A stretch of 64,000 nt of DNA, taken from the NCBI GenBank assembly GCA_964023275.1, contig OZ029917.1, positions 32,130,005 through 32,194,004 on the forward strand, written 5' to 3'. The position numbers and the translations under genes are program-made. This stretch comes from Norana najaformis. Taxonomy: Eukaryota; Annelida; Clitellata; Crassiclitellata; Hormogastridae. Below the pieces are notes generated by a model. That model did not search any database and had not been told where the DNA came from. It was given only the letters and a program-made list of their open reading frames with translations. Shown one piece after another: positions 39,601-53,400 of the stretch (positions within the stretch are counted from its first letter, which is position 1; the number at the start of each line of letters is the position of its first letter).

Positions 39601-42600
39601 AATAAAGAAAGGAGTGAGGCAGGGATGCATTCTGTCCCCATTCCTATTTAACCTATATGCAGAAAGGATAATGAGGATGGCGGAAATGGATGGAGCAAAA
39701 GAGGGAGTAAAGATAGCGGGAAGAACACTGAATAATCTGAGATACGCAGATGACACAACACTATTAGCAGGTAAAAAAACAGATCTGGTAGAACTGATAA
39801 GAAGGCTGAAGAGAGAGAGCGAGAAAGCAGGACTATACTTCAATATAAAGAAAACGAAGATCATGACAACAGCTGAGGAGGGCAGTTTTATGGTGGATGG
39901 AGAGGAATTAGAGACGGTAACAAGCTTTACATTCTTGGGATCAGTAGTAGAAAGAGAAGGAAAGTGCGATATGGAAATAAACCGAAGGGTGGCGATTGGA
40001 AAAGCCGCAATGAATGGACTAGAAAAAATATGGAAAGACAAACATGTGAGCACAGACACGAAAAAAAGATTGGTGAGGGCCTTGATTATACTAACAGTAA
40101 CATACGGCAGTGAGACGTGGACAATGACCAAGAAAATAGTGAAAAAAATCAATGCTTGTGAAATGTGGATATGGAGGAAGATGCTGAGAACATCATGGAC
40201 GGAGAAAAGGACTAATGAATGGGTACGCAGGGCGATTGGAATTGAGCAAGATGAGACGTTACAACAAACAGTGCTAAAATCAAAGCTGAGGTTCTTTGGA
40301 CATGTTATGAGATCAGATGGATTGGAAAAAGAAATGATGCTGGCTTGTGGAGAGGGAAAGAGAAAACAAGGGAGACCAAGGAAAAAATGGATGGACAAGA
40401 TACACGAAGCAACTGGAATGAACTTGGCACAACTAAGGGACGCGACATTGGAAAGAAAGAAATGGAGAAGATTGATCATGACGGTCGCTAGAGCTCAAAG
40501 AGCTGACAGCACAAGGTGACAAGGTGAATTATTATCCAATAATTTCTTAAATCATCTGTTCATTGATGTCTTCATAACAATGACAACAGGTGTTAAATTC
40601 TGGGATGGACAGAGTTCCTCTTTTATATTCTGAGGCACATCCTGCATCTAAGCAGCTCCAAATGATTTATAAGATCATTTACTCAATTCTTCTGGTTTTA
40701 AGATTGGACATTTTGTGCTTATAAGTCAAGTCACCTGTTTCTCTGCAAGCTGTTGCCCCGTACAGATTAAAAACTTACATGACGCTAAACACTTCATTTG
40801 CTGCGATTCTCATTATTACAGTCCCTCTCTTCTGTTCACTTTCACACACATGCGTCCTTTGTCTGCTCGTGTTCTCCTAGGTTTTTATGGCTAGCAGTTA
40901 ACTGGATCATACACTATGACAGTTGACAAATGCAATGTATTACCTTGTTATTCATCAAACGCTTACATGGTCAACAGACTCTTGCCCTTCTTTACTGACA
41001 AAGTCTTTGCCCTAAGACTCCACTTTTTCAACGTTCCCTTAACATTCCTGCACTTTTAAAGAGTGCTTTGATGTCTTGGACCAAACTGTATCAGAGACAG
41101 TCTCTTCTCACTACTACCTACAAATGTTTAGTTGGGCTTGAAGATGTTTCCTAGTTCTTCCTAAGTAAATTAATTGTTATTTTATCTCTGTTGTTATTAT
41201 TTAAACTTTATGTATTTGATACACATTTTAATTTGTTATCTGTAGAGTCAAAACCAAGAGTAGTTGCTTTTGTGTTCTTAGTCAGTTAAAATGGGCCAAT
41301 CAGTGTGTAGTCAACGTGGTGATCGTTCAACTGGGGACGTGTCGCGTTTTCTGCAGGAACGTCTTGAAGATGGAAATGCCAAACGGGTAAATAGTCATTT
41401 ACTTTTCTTCATGTTCCATGGTTTGAACGACTTCCACATCTACACTAAGAACTCTTGTGGCACTGTAGTAACATTACAGTGCTAAATTAAATTCTGTTCT
41501 AGTAACTTTCATGGCACTGTTGTAATATTACTAGTGCCATTCTAGTAACTGTCATAGAATTTTTTAGTGTAATACTATTAATAGTATTACATTTTAAAAT
41601 TAAACCTATATATAGATTTGTTTATAACTTTCTAATGAGCAATTATCGATTATTAGTGACAACAAAAACTGTTTTTAGATGTCATAAACATGATGACAGA
41701 AGTGTGATAAACAGTTGATTGATGTCATGGTGTGACTCCAGGTAGTGACCCTGGGCAAGTTGTTTGTGCACATGTGCCTCTGTCTTCAAGCAGTAGAATT
41801 TTGTACCGGCATAATCTGAGAAGTAAACGGCAAGTCCTGCAATGCACTGGCCCCATGTCCAGGACCTTGGGATTCGTCCATTGCCAGCTCAAGGACCTAA
41901 AGGAAAGGAAATGAGTGCCTCTCGTACATTCCACTTGTGGGATATGGGATGCTTTACTGCTTTACTTGACTGTCTAAAACCGAACTGACATCAAGGAAAT
42001 GCAAGCTTGGCTTTTGACATGGTTGACCATAACATCTTAATCACATTGTAATTGTAATTGTAATCTGACATTTATAAAGCGCCACTTCAAGAACAGACTC
42101 ATCAGAAGCACTCCCGACCCGAACCAGTGAAACCACTGGCAAATAATACAGACTTCAGGCGCTTGCGAAACTGCGGAAGAGACAAACTGAGGAATACTAG
42201 CCGGAGCTCTCGGGAAAGGCGATTCCAGCTATTGGGTCCAACATAGGCAAAGCTTCTAGACTGCGCTGTAGCAGTGCGCATACGAGGGACAGTCAGAAGT
42301 CCAAGGGAGGCCGACCGGAGAGTGCTACGGCCTGGAACCAGGGAGACCGAAATGCAGAAGTCCTTAAGATATGATGGAGCAGAGCCAACGAGACAATTAC
42401 GCATAAGCGTTAGGATCTTGAACTGGATACGCTGCTGAATGGGAAGCCAGTGTAGAGTGTCCCGTATAAAGGAAGTTATATGGCCATACCTGGGGACGCC
42501 TCCAATAAGACGGGCAGAAGCATTGAGAACAGACTGAAGCTTGGAAATATTGGCAAGTGAGAGTCCAACAAAGATAGCGTTACCAAAGTCCACCCTGGTG

Positions 42601-45600
42601 CAGAAAAGGGCATGAATTAGAGTAGTAACGGCATGAAAGGAGAGGGAGCGGCGGATGGTACGAAGCTGACGAAGTTGGTAGAAGCATGAGCGGGAGACAC
42701 TGTTAACATGATCGGTCAAGGAGAGTTCCCGGTCCAGAACAACCCCAAGATCACGGACTTTGGAACAGAATTGAATGTCCGGAAACCTCTGGTTCATCAT
42801 TCAGGACATGTCTTAGCACCTTTTATGGAATCTGTGGTCAACCCCTCGATTGGCTTAAGTTTCTGCCTGGGTGATCGGATGACAATCATGACCATTGGCT
42901 TAGCCTGCACAGCTTCGATACCAGTACCAGTCAGTGGCCAGAGGTCTAAGTGCTTGGGATGCTTTGGTACATCTTATGCATGGTTGAACTGACACAGCTC
43001 CTCACTGATCTGGAGGAGTGGGTACACCAGTATGCCGATGACACCCAACTGTACTTTACTTGCTGCCTGTCGGAGGCACTTGCTTGTGTGTCTCACTCGG
43101 GCCATTTTAGCAGAAGTACAGAAGTGGATGTCTTCCAATCGACTGCGGCTGAATCCAAGAAAAACTCTGTATATGTGGCTGGGCACATGCCAGGCACAGT
43201 CAAAGATTTGATAAAGTCATGATTCCCTGACTGATATCAGTAACTTGTCATCCGCAACCTAGGTGTGCTTTTGGACGTAGGCTTATCAATGTCTGATCAC
43301 TTGAACTTCCTTTGCAGGTCCTGCCAGATACTACAGGTGATAAGGCACATTCTGCAGTGATCCTCGTTACTCATTCATATTGGTGTCTAGGTTACTACAA
43401 TTCAATCCTTGCAGACCACCATTGTTTTCATTGTGCCAGCTTCATTCCATCCTGAACTGTGCCACCTGAGTCATAGCCAAAAACCCGAAACATATATATG
43501 TATATATGACCGTGCCTGAGAAAGCCCTCACAAAGTCAGATAAATTCAAAACTGGGTTCGATAATGCACTGGATTGGAATTCCTGAATAATTAGGTGAAA
43601 ACACCATGTTTGTATCACCAGCAGTAAGAAAGTAGAAATTTTTAAAGTTATGTGTATCTTCATGGGCTACTTTTGAGAAATCATGAGTTAAAGTTGATGC
43701 TTTGCAGCAGCTAACTTGGTATACTAGCAACCTGACCAACTGTCAGCTCGGCAAACAATGAAAAAAGAAAGAAGATTGTGTATATGTGTCACATGAGTGT
43801 GTCTTCCAAAGATCACGTCTGCTCAAGTGTATTTGAAATCCTTGGCTGCGACTGTGTTATACCCGAATTCGCATTATATCAGCGGTTGTTATAGTGAGGG
43901 TGCAGTGCAGGCCCTACTTGTAATGTGCTATATCAAGTGTCTTCATACATACATACGTACATTAATACATACATACATGCATACATACACTGATATCTTA
44001 ATTGTTATAGAATCACTGCAATAGGCCTTATGCAGTTCTGTAAACAGTTAATATATGCAGTGAAAACCTTGTAGCAAATGAAATCATCATATTTAACGTG
44101 ATATATCTTTTGTTATAGGTTATTTTAAGTAATATTTGTACAGTGCGGACTCGTTAACACGAAATCATGGGGGGACACGGCTTCGAAACAGCGTGTAAAC
44201 CAGTTTGCGCATTAAATGGGACAGTATTGAAATATATCGCCTCTACTACTTGGTTGCCCACACTCCCCTATCCTATGCTGTTCCCTCCAGCCAAGCTTCT
44301 CCTTGCCTCTTCGCATGGCAGGCAGGTTTAAAACCGATTCCAGCCAGACTTCCTTGTCCATCTTCTGCCCTAATTAGCTCCCTCCCACGGTTGAGTCACA
44401 TGCCCATTTATTTAGAAGACACCCTTCCGCTTGTGCGATTAATGCCGAGTTCGGGAATGAATGGAATGTTACGGCTGCCAGAGGACGTCTCCACTGTTTT
44501 AATTAGCCTTATTCCCGGTAGTAAAACGCGTTAGCTGATACAGCGTGTTAAGTTAATAGATTTGGGGGACATACAACCACTTCGCGTTATGCGGAATCGT
44601 GGGTAAACTGGGAGCACATTAACACGTCCGCACTGTATCATGGTGAAATAAAACAAAGATTTGATGAGAGGCTACATACACTTTGTGAAGGTATCCATAA
44701 TGTATTTGTGCAGTTATTACTATTGTGCTTTTGTTTTTATTTTTGCAGGCTAATGGACATTATCTTGAGGCTTTAACAGAAGCCTGTATAAGTGAAGGCA
44801 TTCGCTGTCGAAACAAAATTCCACAAGGTAATCATTTCATTTCTGGGCAATAACTGTTCCTTAATGTAACCTTAACAGATTTAAGCTCAATTGTTTGTGG
44901 TTACATTGAATTATGTCACATTTATATGTGTTTGTCAATGATGTAAAGGTGTTTTGTCTGTTACAGAAATGCCAAATTTTAAGTATACAGATGGCTCAAA
45001 GCAGAAATTATCGGTTGCCCCAATGGCAAAGGTCGCTTTGTCACAGCAGGCTAATGACAGAACCCAGAAATTCATATTTCCAGGTGAGATAAAGATTGTT
45101 AGGTTGGCACTGAGTTCACCATGCAAAAATATTTTCTGGACACAACTGATGCACTTGCTTAATCACCTTTTCAAACAGCTATTCAGTTTCACAGAATCAT
45201 TTGCACCATTTTACTTAAACCTTGCACAAGTTTTAACTTTATGTGCGAGAGTGAAATTATTTGTGTGGTTTTTTGATATTTTTGCTTATTCATTTTTTAA
45301 TTTTAATTTTTTGTTGCAGTTTTTCTTGCATCTTTGGCTAATGCAATGATTGCTGTAACTAAGTTAACTTAATTAACCATGGCTGAAAAATTAATTCAGA
45401 CTCATTAGGGTCATTAGTCTTTCTTATTGCAGTTGCAGAGCTCAGAAATCAGTATACACCAAAAATTCCAAGCTTGTAAATTAGCTTTTGAAAGTCAAAC
45501 AAGTTGGTTCTGTGTAGCAAGTAAGCAACTAAGTAATCTTTTTTAGCTCTAGACAAATGCCTACACTTCACACTTTACAACGGCAATTCATGCAAAACAG

Positions 45601-47388
45601 TAAAATAGCAAAATTTCAGTAAAAAATGATGCAATATTATGAACAGTTGAAAAGCCAAACTTTACATACATTTCAAGAGAGAACTAAAAGCATTTATAGA
45701 GCAGTAGTCACAGAAATTATTTTTTTAGCAATATTTATATTTATACAATGAGCAAATGATGAAGAATTTTTGATGCATAAATGTATGGAAGTGAGGTAAT
45801 TCAGATGAATGTTCCTATTATATAGATTGAATTTACTTACTTACTCTAAAAACTTTTGCAGGAAGTAACTGATTAAGACAGTGATTGGGCAACTGGATGC
45901 TTTAAGCAATTTTAGTTCAGCTTTTCACAAATCTTCCCTAAAATTGTGTTGTCTCCACTCAAAAGGTCGCTTTACCCAGCCCCTATGAGCTTTAATGTAA
46001 GTTATGTTATGGGCTAATCTTGTATACAGCATCACATGCAACCTCACTGAGGACAACTGATTTGAGTATTGTGTGGTTAAATATTACTCTAAGTACTTTT
46101 GAAAGTAGTGGAAGATTTATTTAAGTTTTAGTATCGGTAGAAAGCTCAAAGATGTAAACTGTCTGATATGAAAGCACTGCACTTAGAGTTTTGTAGTGTT
46201 CAGTTACTTTAAAAGACCACATTGCATTGTAGTTTAGAGCCACATTGATTGTGATTTTAAACCATATAATTTAGCTCATGGCTACATTAATATCTTCTGT
46301 TTCCAGGCGTTACTTTTAAGCATAAGTACCCTGCAGCAGACTGCCCTGGGAACCAAACTGCCTCGGTTGTTGATGATGCAAGGCTGTTACAGTAACTGAG
46401 CTCGTGTGGGAAGGACGCAATTACCATAATTTATCTCAGTGCTGATAGTGAACAATGTGTGGTCTCTTTACCATCCCTGGGATCATGTTGTGCACAGCAT
46501 TCATAAGTTAACCAACTTCACAACAGCCCTGCCTGCCTGCAGCAGTTGTTGAAATTATGGGCTCTATATAAATAAAGCCTCTAATTTACATTATGAAGAC
46601 AAGGTTTTATGTGGTTTGATTGTTTTTAGCTTTCAGGAGGTATGCAGAGATTGGGTTTGCTACCAATGGCAAGGCCTTGAATGGGCTGCGAGTAACTATC
46701 GCAATGTGTATTTGTATTGTTCAGTTGAGCTGGTTGTGTTTCAGTTGACAGGAATGTAATCAAGGATCTTTGTCACATAAAGTAATTCTGTATTCTCTCA
46801 GGGCATGCGCTACATCATTTTAATTCATCCAGAATTTGCATTTAATGGTGACAATAATTTCCTAACTAAGCTTGAATGCTGAGTAAAAATATATGTGTGA
46901 CTGCTGATAAGGCACAAGGGGGATATGCTGACCATCTTGAAGCAAAGTATGACACTTTTCTTATGCAATAAGAATTTATGAAATGGGCTTTACAGAAATT
47001 ATGTGTAAAACTAACTTTTCAGGCAGTTAGAAGTGATATGCAAAGATTAAAAAATTATGAAACTTGAAAAAACTGAGAAATAGAAAAGTTAGCACCGCTG
47101 GCCACTTAATGTTTGAATGTGTTAACGTTAAATGTTGGTGTTTGTACAATGTTTCTGTTGACAGGATGTAGAGCTGATCGTTATATTTATTCTGCAGCAC
47201 CATCTCACCTCTGTGAGGCTTGTAGGTAGACCATTCCATCGCTCAGATGAAAATAGGCTTTTGTTCAGCATCTGCACCTCTCCTGCTGTTTGCTTGGGGG
47301 ATCTGCAGTACCTCGATTCTGTCTCTCAGTCTGTGATACAGTGGAACTGTGATATATAACGGAACTGTGATATTGTGAAACTGAGGCA

Positions 47389-47430
<42 letters not shown>

Positions 47431-50400
47431 ATCTTTCTGTCTGGCAGAAAGAGAGATTCACTGGTTAAATGCTGTCTAGTTCTGCAGATTTTGCCATTAA
47501 CAATAACGCCAGTATACCATTTGACACCACTTACATCAGACAGTGGTGCTCAAATGGGCAATTAAATAAATATATCTGTGTCTGTATGTGCCTGCCTGCT
47601 TGCCTTTCCCTCTGCATGGGTCTGTGTAGGGCCTACTAACTAATTTAGGATTCTGTATAATTATGTTCCATCGCTTTAGTTTTTTATTTTGCAGAGAAAG
47701 TTTTCTAATCATACAATTTGTTTAACCCATTCATATTTCTGTCTATGAAAACTGATTGTTGAGTTTAATTTTTAATGTTAAAGACAGTCGCACACATTTT
47801 GTTATCTTTATTGTCCAGGTTGCCATTGCAGCATCTTTAAAGATGATTATTCTGTAGCAACCTTGACCATGTTCTTCAAACACATTTACTCGGTCCTTAA
47901 TGGACAGTTGCATAGTCCTTAATGGACAGTTGCATAGTCCTTAATGGACAGTTGCATAGTCCTTAATGAACAGTTGCACAGCCAGTAATGGATAGTTGCT
48001 TAGTCCTTAATGGATGGTTGCATAGTCCTTAATGGACAGTAGCTTAGTCCTTAATGGACATTTGCATAGTCCTTACTTGTCAGTTGCATAGTCCTTAATG
48101 GACAGTAGCTTAGTCCTTAATGGACAGTTTCATAGTCCTTAAAGGACAGTTGCATGATCCTTAATGGACAGTTGCATAGTCCTTATGGACAGTTGCTTGG
48201 TCCATAATAGACAGTTGCATAGTCCTTAATGGACAGTTGCATGGTCCTTAATGGACAGTTGCATGTCCTTAATGACAGTTGCATGTCCTTAAGTTGCATA
48301 GTCCTTAATGCTTAGTCCTTAATGGACAGTTGCATAGTCCTTGTCAGTTGCATAGTCCTTAATGGACAGTAGCTTAGTCCTTAATGGACAGTTGCTTAGT
48401 CCTTAATGGACAGTTGCATGGTCCTTAATGGACAGTTGCATAGTTCTTAATGGATTGTAGCTTAGTCCTTAATGGACAGTAGTTCTTAATGGACAGTAGC
48501 TTAGTCCTTAATGGACAGTAGGTGGGTGGGTGGTAATGGACAGTGGGTGGATGGGTGGATGGATAGATGGATGGATGGATGGATGGATGGATGGATGGAT
48601 GGACGGACGGATGGACGGATGGGTGGATGGACAGATAAAAGATAATTCTTGTTGGCATTTTCTTGAAGTGGTGCAATGTAAGTTTCTGATTAAATTACAC
48701 ACCAATTAGTTAAGCAAAAACAAGAATTGCTTGACCTGTCATTGTGTGAACTGCCTTTATTGTATTAACTGTGTGTTTGATGGTGGTGCTGTTAGTCTAA
48801 AATCAGTTTCTAAATAAAGTTTCTAAATAAATGGCTACTTCACATCCTTGTTACCCTAGCTTTTAATTAAACTGCTTGCAGTGACCTAGAAACGTGAAAC
48901 TGCTTTTGCTATTTGCTTAATCAAATTAAAGTTTTAATCTTATTTAGGCAAAATATTTGTGGGTTATTGAAAAATGCCTCTGAGCAGTTACTTGCATTTT
49001 TTCTTTTCAATTAGACTCAAGTTGATTTGCAAAAGAATAAGTGATTTGTGAAGCTAGGCATGTCGTCTTTGGACTGCATGACAGACTTCTTTTAAGTTTG
49101 CACTTTTGAAGAAACGTCCAGAGTTGAATAGTCTTGAGACTCGGTCTTGATATCAAGATGTCTTGAGACCAGTTTTTATGTCTTTGTCTTGTTCTCAGTC
49201 TTGAGAACCTATTATCTTGGCCTCAGCCTTGGTCTTAAGGTTATGTCTTGGCCTTTTGGAAACTGTCTTGAAGAAGATGTCTTGGTCTGTTGTGAACAAA
49301 TGGTCTTGGTATGTATTGCATGAACTGTTTGTTTCCTTGTGCTGCAAAATTGGCCTGCTCTCATCAGAACTGGTAACTCGGATGTCAGAAATGCAGTTGC
49401 AGTGAAAGTTCTTTCTTGTCAGCATATTAACACCTGATAATAACCTGATAATCAAAGGTTGCTATTTATTGAAGGTTGGTAAAAGCAGCATGCAACAGCT
49501 AGTTTATTGTGTAGTTTGAAATTTGTTTCTAATTGATATAAGTTTTAAAAAGTATAATAAAAAACCTGAAGTAATGAGTTTTGCATTCACACAAGCTTCT
49601 CTTGGTGATGAATAGAGTGACAAATTTATAATCTTTGGCATGGATTAGCATAGTTTTGAAAATCATTCAGAAGCTTTAGACTTGCTCATGATATTTAACT
49701 CTCTATGAATAAAAAATTTCTTTAGTGCCACTGCAAAAAAGCAAATTGCACTGGTCGATGGTTGCTCAAATCAAAAGCAGAAAAACTCAAATTGAACTTA
49801 TGGAGTTGAATCTGGAAAGACAGAACGATAACTTATGTGGGATAATTCCTAAGCTGGGAATGGTAAAGTTTGGACTTCGTGCATTCTGACATTCCCAGTG
49901 TTGAACTTTGAAAGACATACCTTTCAGGCCACAGTGCTGTCCATATATAAAATTCTGAATTTAATTTTTTAATTCTTCTGTGTCATTAACATAAACTCTG
50001 AAAGTTGTATTATTTTTTTAAAACATTTGCAAAACATGAAGAATATAAAGAGATCAAACTAAACACGTCATCTTAGCAGCTTTCAGTGGCATCTTTCAAT
50101 CCACCTACCAATAATTCAAAATACGGGCCACACCTCCCAAAAAACATGTGACTAACATCTTTTGCTCAAAAACTTTATTGGTAAATGTGGATTGTCTTTA
50201 CCTAAAGTGAAAAATAAATACTTTCGTAAATGTGTTACTGTACTAAATCTATGGTATCCAATTCCTATTTGGCAATGTATCACAGCATATCATACCACAA
50301 CTTTAAAAGAGCAGTGCGTGCAAAAGACAGCATTAAAAAGGAAGCTGGTAAGCTTTGATCTACCCTGGTTGAGAGTTTTATGAAATCGAATGAGACTTCA

Positions 50401-53400
50401 TATCCAGCTGCAAATAGACTGAGAATCTTTGCTCCTAACTCAGAAAGGAATATGACAGTGTCATTGAATTTGAGTGATATTGAATATCTCAAAATAATTT
50501 GTACATCAGCGTCTAAGAATACCGGTAGTGATGCAGAACAATCGTAAGGAAGAGAATTTTTAGATGTTTTCTTCCTTTGTTAAAAACACTTAGCTTGCTT
50601 TTAACTTCAGCTTGTGTAGGAAGAGTGTTTAACCATCTTGGACATTTTATGCATCCTCTACTTGCACATTTAGGTGACGCTATGCTTGAGGATTTATTCA
50701 TAAAATGTGATGGTTTTGAAAAAGATAAGCTCAGAAATTGGAATTTTAAAGTCTTGCATACAACACTGGAAATATCTTGCAAGTTTATGACCTAGTCTTA
50801 ACAACTATTCTTTATTCATGTTTTTTTTTTTAAATTTCTTGTCCTTATATAGAATGCTGTCTAATGACAAGGTTTCAAAGGAAGGCACTAAGCAGTTGCA
50901 CAATGGCCACTTGCTCAAGGTCCCCACAGAGTAACCCTCTCAGGGCAGCCTGGTACATGCACACTGTTGAATTCTAAGTGGATGCTTAGCTGATCAGGGT
51001 CATTGTCGTAAGCATGTAATTATTAATTTGCATAATTCACGTTATCTAATCTGACTGCAATGTAAGGTCCTTGAGGAATTTGTCTAGTCCTTCAGGTCAC
51101 ACCATCAGCTACAATATAGGAACTGAATGGCTAATTGCTGAACTCCTCTGGTTATGTCTGCATTCAAAGACAGCAGTTTGTGAAACCTGACAATAATCTT
51201 TCTATAATCTTTCAAGCAGATGCAGGTGACAGTGATGATGATGATGATTATTATGAGAAGGAGGAGGAAGAGGAGAAGAATATGAGTGAGAATTAGGATA
51301 GAAAACACCCAACTTTTACTACTAGTAGCTCAGACATATGATTAAGATGATGGCAGTGACGAAAATGTCAATGGCAGTGACATCAATGATGATTGCAATG
51401 ACAAAAAATGATGACAACGATATGGCTGATGTTATATATTGTGACACGTAATTACAACTATGATGAAAGAAGCAACTGCGGTATGTTCCTGGAGGCTGTT
51501 TTTTGGCATTCATTCCTGAAAGTTTTACGCTTATCAACTGCTTTTGCCTTTTTTCAGATGACCTCAGTACAGAGTCGATAATCACGGACCAGCGACCTCA
51601 GACGGCATTCTACTCGGCCGCTGCTGCTAGGAGTGGCCTCTGCTTCCAGACACACAGTCTGAAGATTCTCGACCGCCAGGTTCTACAGGTTGCAGGAAAA
51701 CAATCATTATTTATACATTTGCATTATGTTGGGGCAGAGATGCACATGATTAATAAAACAATGTATTTCTTTTTCCGCGGAGCTCCTGTGATTGTCGGCA
51801 TTAGGAATGATGTCTGCAGCACTGTCTATGCCTGATGCATTCCGTAATCGTAATCGTAAATTTGTAAAGCGCTGCTTCAAGGTAGCCTCATCAGAGACGC
51901 TCCCCGCCCATCCTCCCAGAACTGGGGAATATTACGGTCTTCAAGTACTTATGGTAGAGGGAGGGGAGGGAGAGAGAAGCTCCTGTCGAAGGTTTCGAGC
52001 TATAGGGACGGAGAGATCGCCCTGAACCGACGAATGCAGTGGTCTGCATTTGGTTAGTGATTGAGAAGTTCAACATTTTAAATATAAATAATGAGAAGAG
52101 ATTGTTGGACCTCGAGTGGGTAAGGTTTCCTTGATTAATTGTGCTGTTGTTCTCTTCCTACAGCAAAGATTTCCGGGTCGATTGAAAAGAGATGGAATTT
52201 TGTTGGAAGAAACACAAAAAGAAACACCAGAGTCACAGAATGACAAAAATGGTAATTTACTGTATTTTCTGGAATACAAGTCGCTCCTTTATTTAAGATG
52301 CAGTGATGCAAAAATGGCAAATGTTTGTAAAATTAATATATTAGATGCACTGCTATTCTAGTTGTGGATCAAATGTTCTGTCAGATCCAAACACCAATAG
52401 CTGCATTTGGCAACATCGCTGATGTGATTCTGAGATACAGTGTTGCCTGGTAACAATCTATTGAAATAAAATTTGTTGCACTTTTCAAATTAAAGATTTG
52501 CAACACTTAATGTCTAGTTTAATAATGTTTAATGCCCAAGATCATTCCAGGCAGATGTTGCCTAACTGAAAAGGAGCAAATCTTACATGGGCGTGGCAGA
52601 CATTATTGGTTAGAGTTCAGTTGTGACAAGAGCAGTTCACTTCAGTGAATCTTTCCCTATGGCTTAGCGGATTATTACCAATTCCATATGATACACCTGA
52701 ATTTGAACTGTGGTGAAATACTCTTAAACAGCTATGTTCCAAGCACTTTTGATAGGTCCTTAAAAATTGTATGTTATTCTGCATGCATTCATAAATACAT
52801 GTACATGTTAGTTTTAGTATGCCATTAGTTACTAATTTGCTGAATTTATGTATTTCTATCAGCAAAAATTTTTGCCTCATGTCTGAGATAGCCATAGCTG
52901 CATTACTCTCAGCTTCACACCATTTCCAACTGATCAAGAGCAACTGAGGTTTCACATTTTGTGAGGTTCTTGAAAGGCATTATGCAGATAACCAGATAGA
53001 CGTATAGATTTACTTCAGCATGTAACTGGTTTGTAATGTTAAACTCATTGGACTGTCAGTGTGTTATTATTAGTTTTCTTGATTATGATTTTAACTGTGT
53101 GTATAAAATTCTTCATTTATTACCATTTCTGTTTGCCTGCTGATAATCAGCCCAATAAAGTGGCAATCCTTTTTCAGATCTGCCATATTTACCCCATTAA
53201 CATAATGCTTAATCTGAGACTTGTGTCTTTGTTGATTTTTTGGGATCAATAAACAAAAGGCACTGATGATGATTTTTGTTAAAGCTGCATCTGGTGACAG
53301 TTGGCAAACTTCTGTTGAGGAACTCCTTGAGAAAGAGAGGAAGTTTCTGAGTTCTACTCCAAGTGGTATTAGCAGATCCACATCTGGATTGGCTCAAACA

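Larger units (their letters stand above)
39276..41281 (+). other. Intron 21, enlarged by a LINE insertion
   Basis: The intron holds the RTE-like element at 39329-40526. Without it the intron would be about 0.8 kb. The region 40540-41281 shows nothing else I can support. Confidence 0.6.

Noticed and set aside
39472..40479. 335-residue open frame on the minus strand opposite the LINE reverse transcriptase
   Set aside because: It is antisense to a clear RT with catalytic motifs in place. Its Ser/Ile/Phe-rich composition follows from the Lys/Glu/Arg-rich sense strand.
47840..48640. CRISPR-like array (regular repeats with short spacers)
   Set aside because: Units are directly tandem with no unique spacers and the genome is animal, so this is a minisatellite.
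48425..48705. Pro/Ser/Ile/His-rich minus-strand open frames
   Set aside because: Translation of the GGAT repeat.
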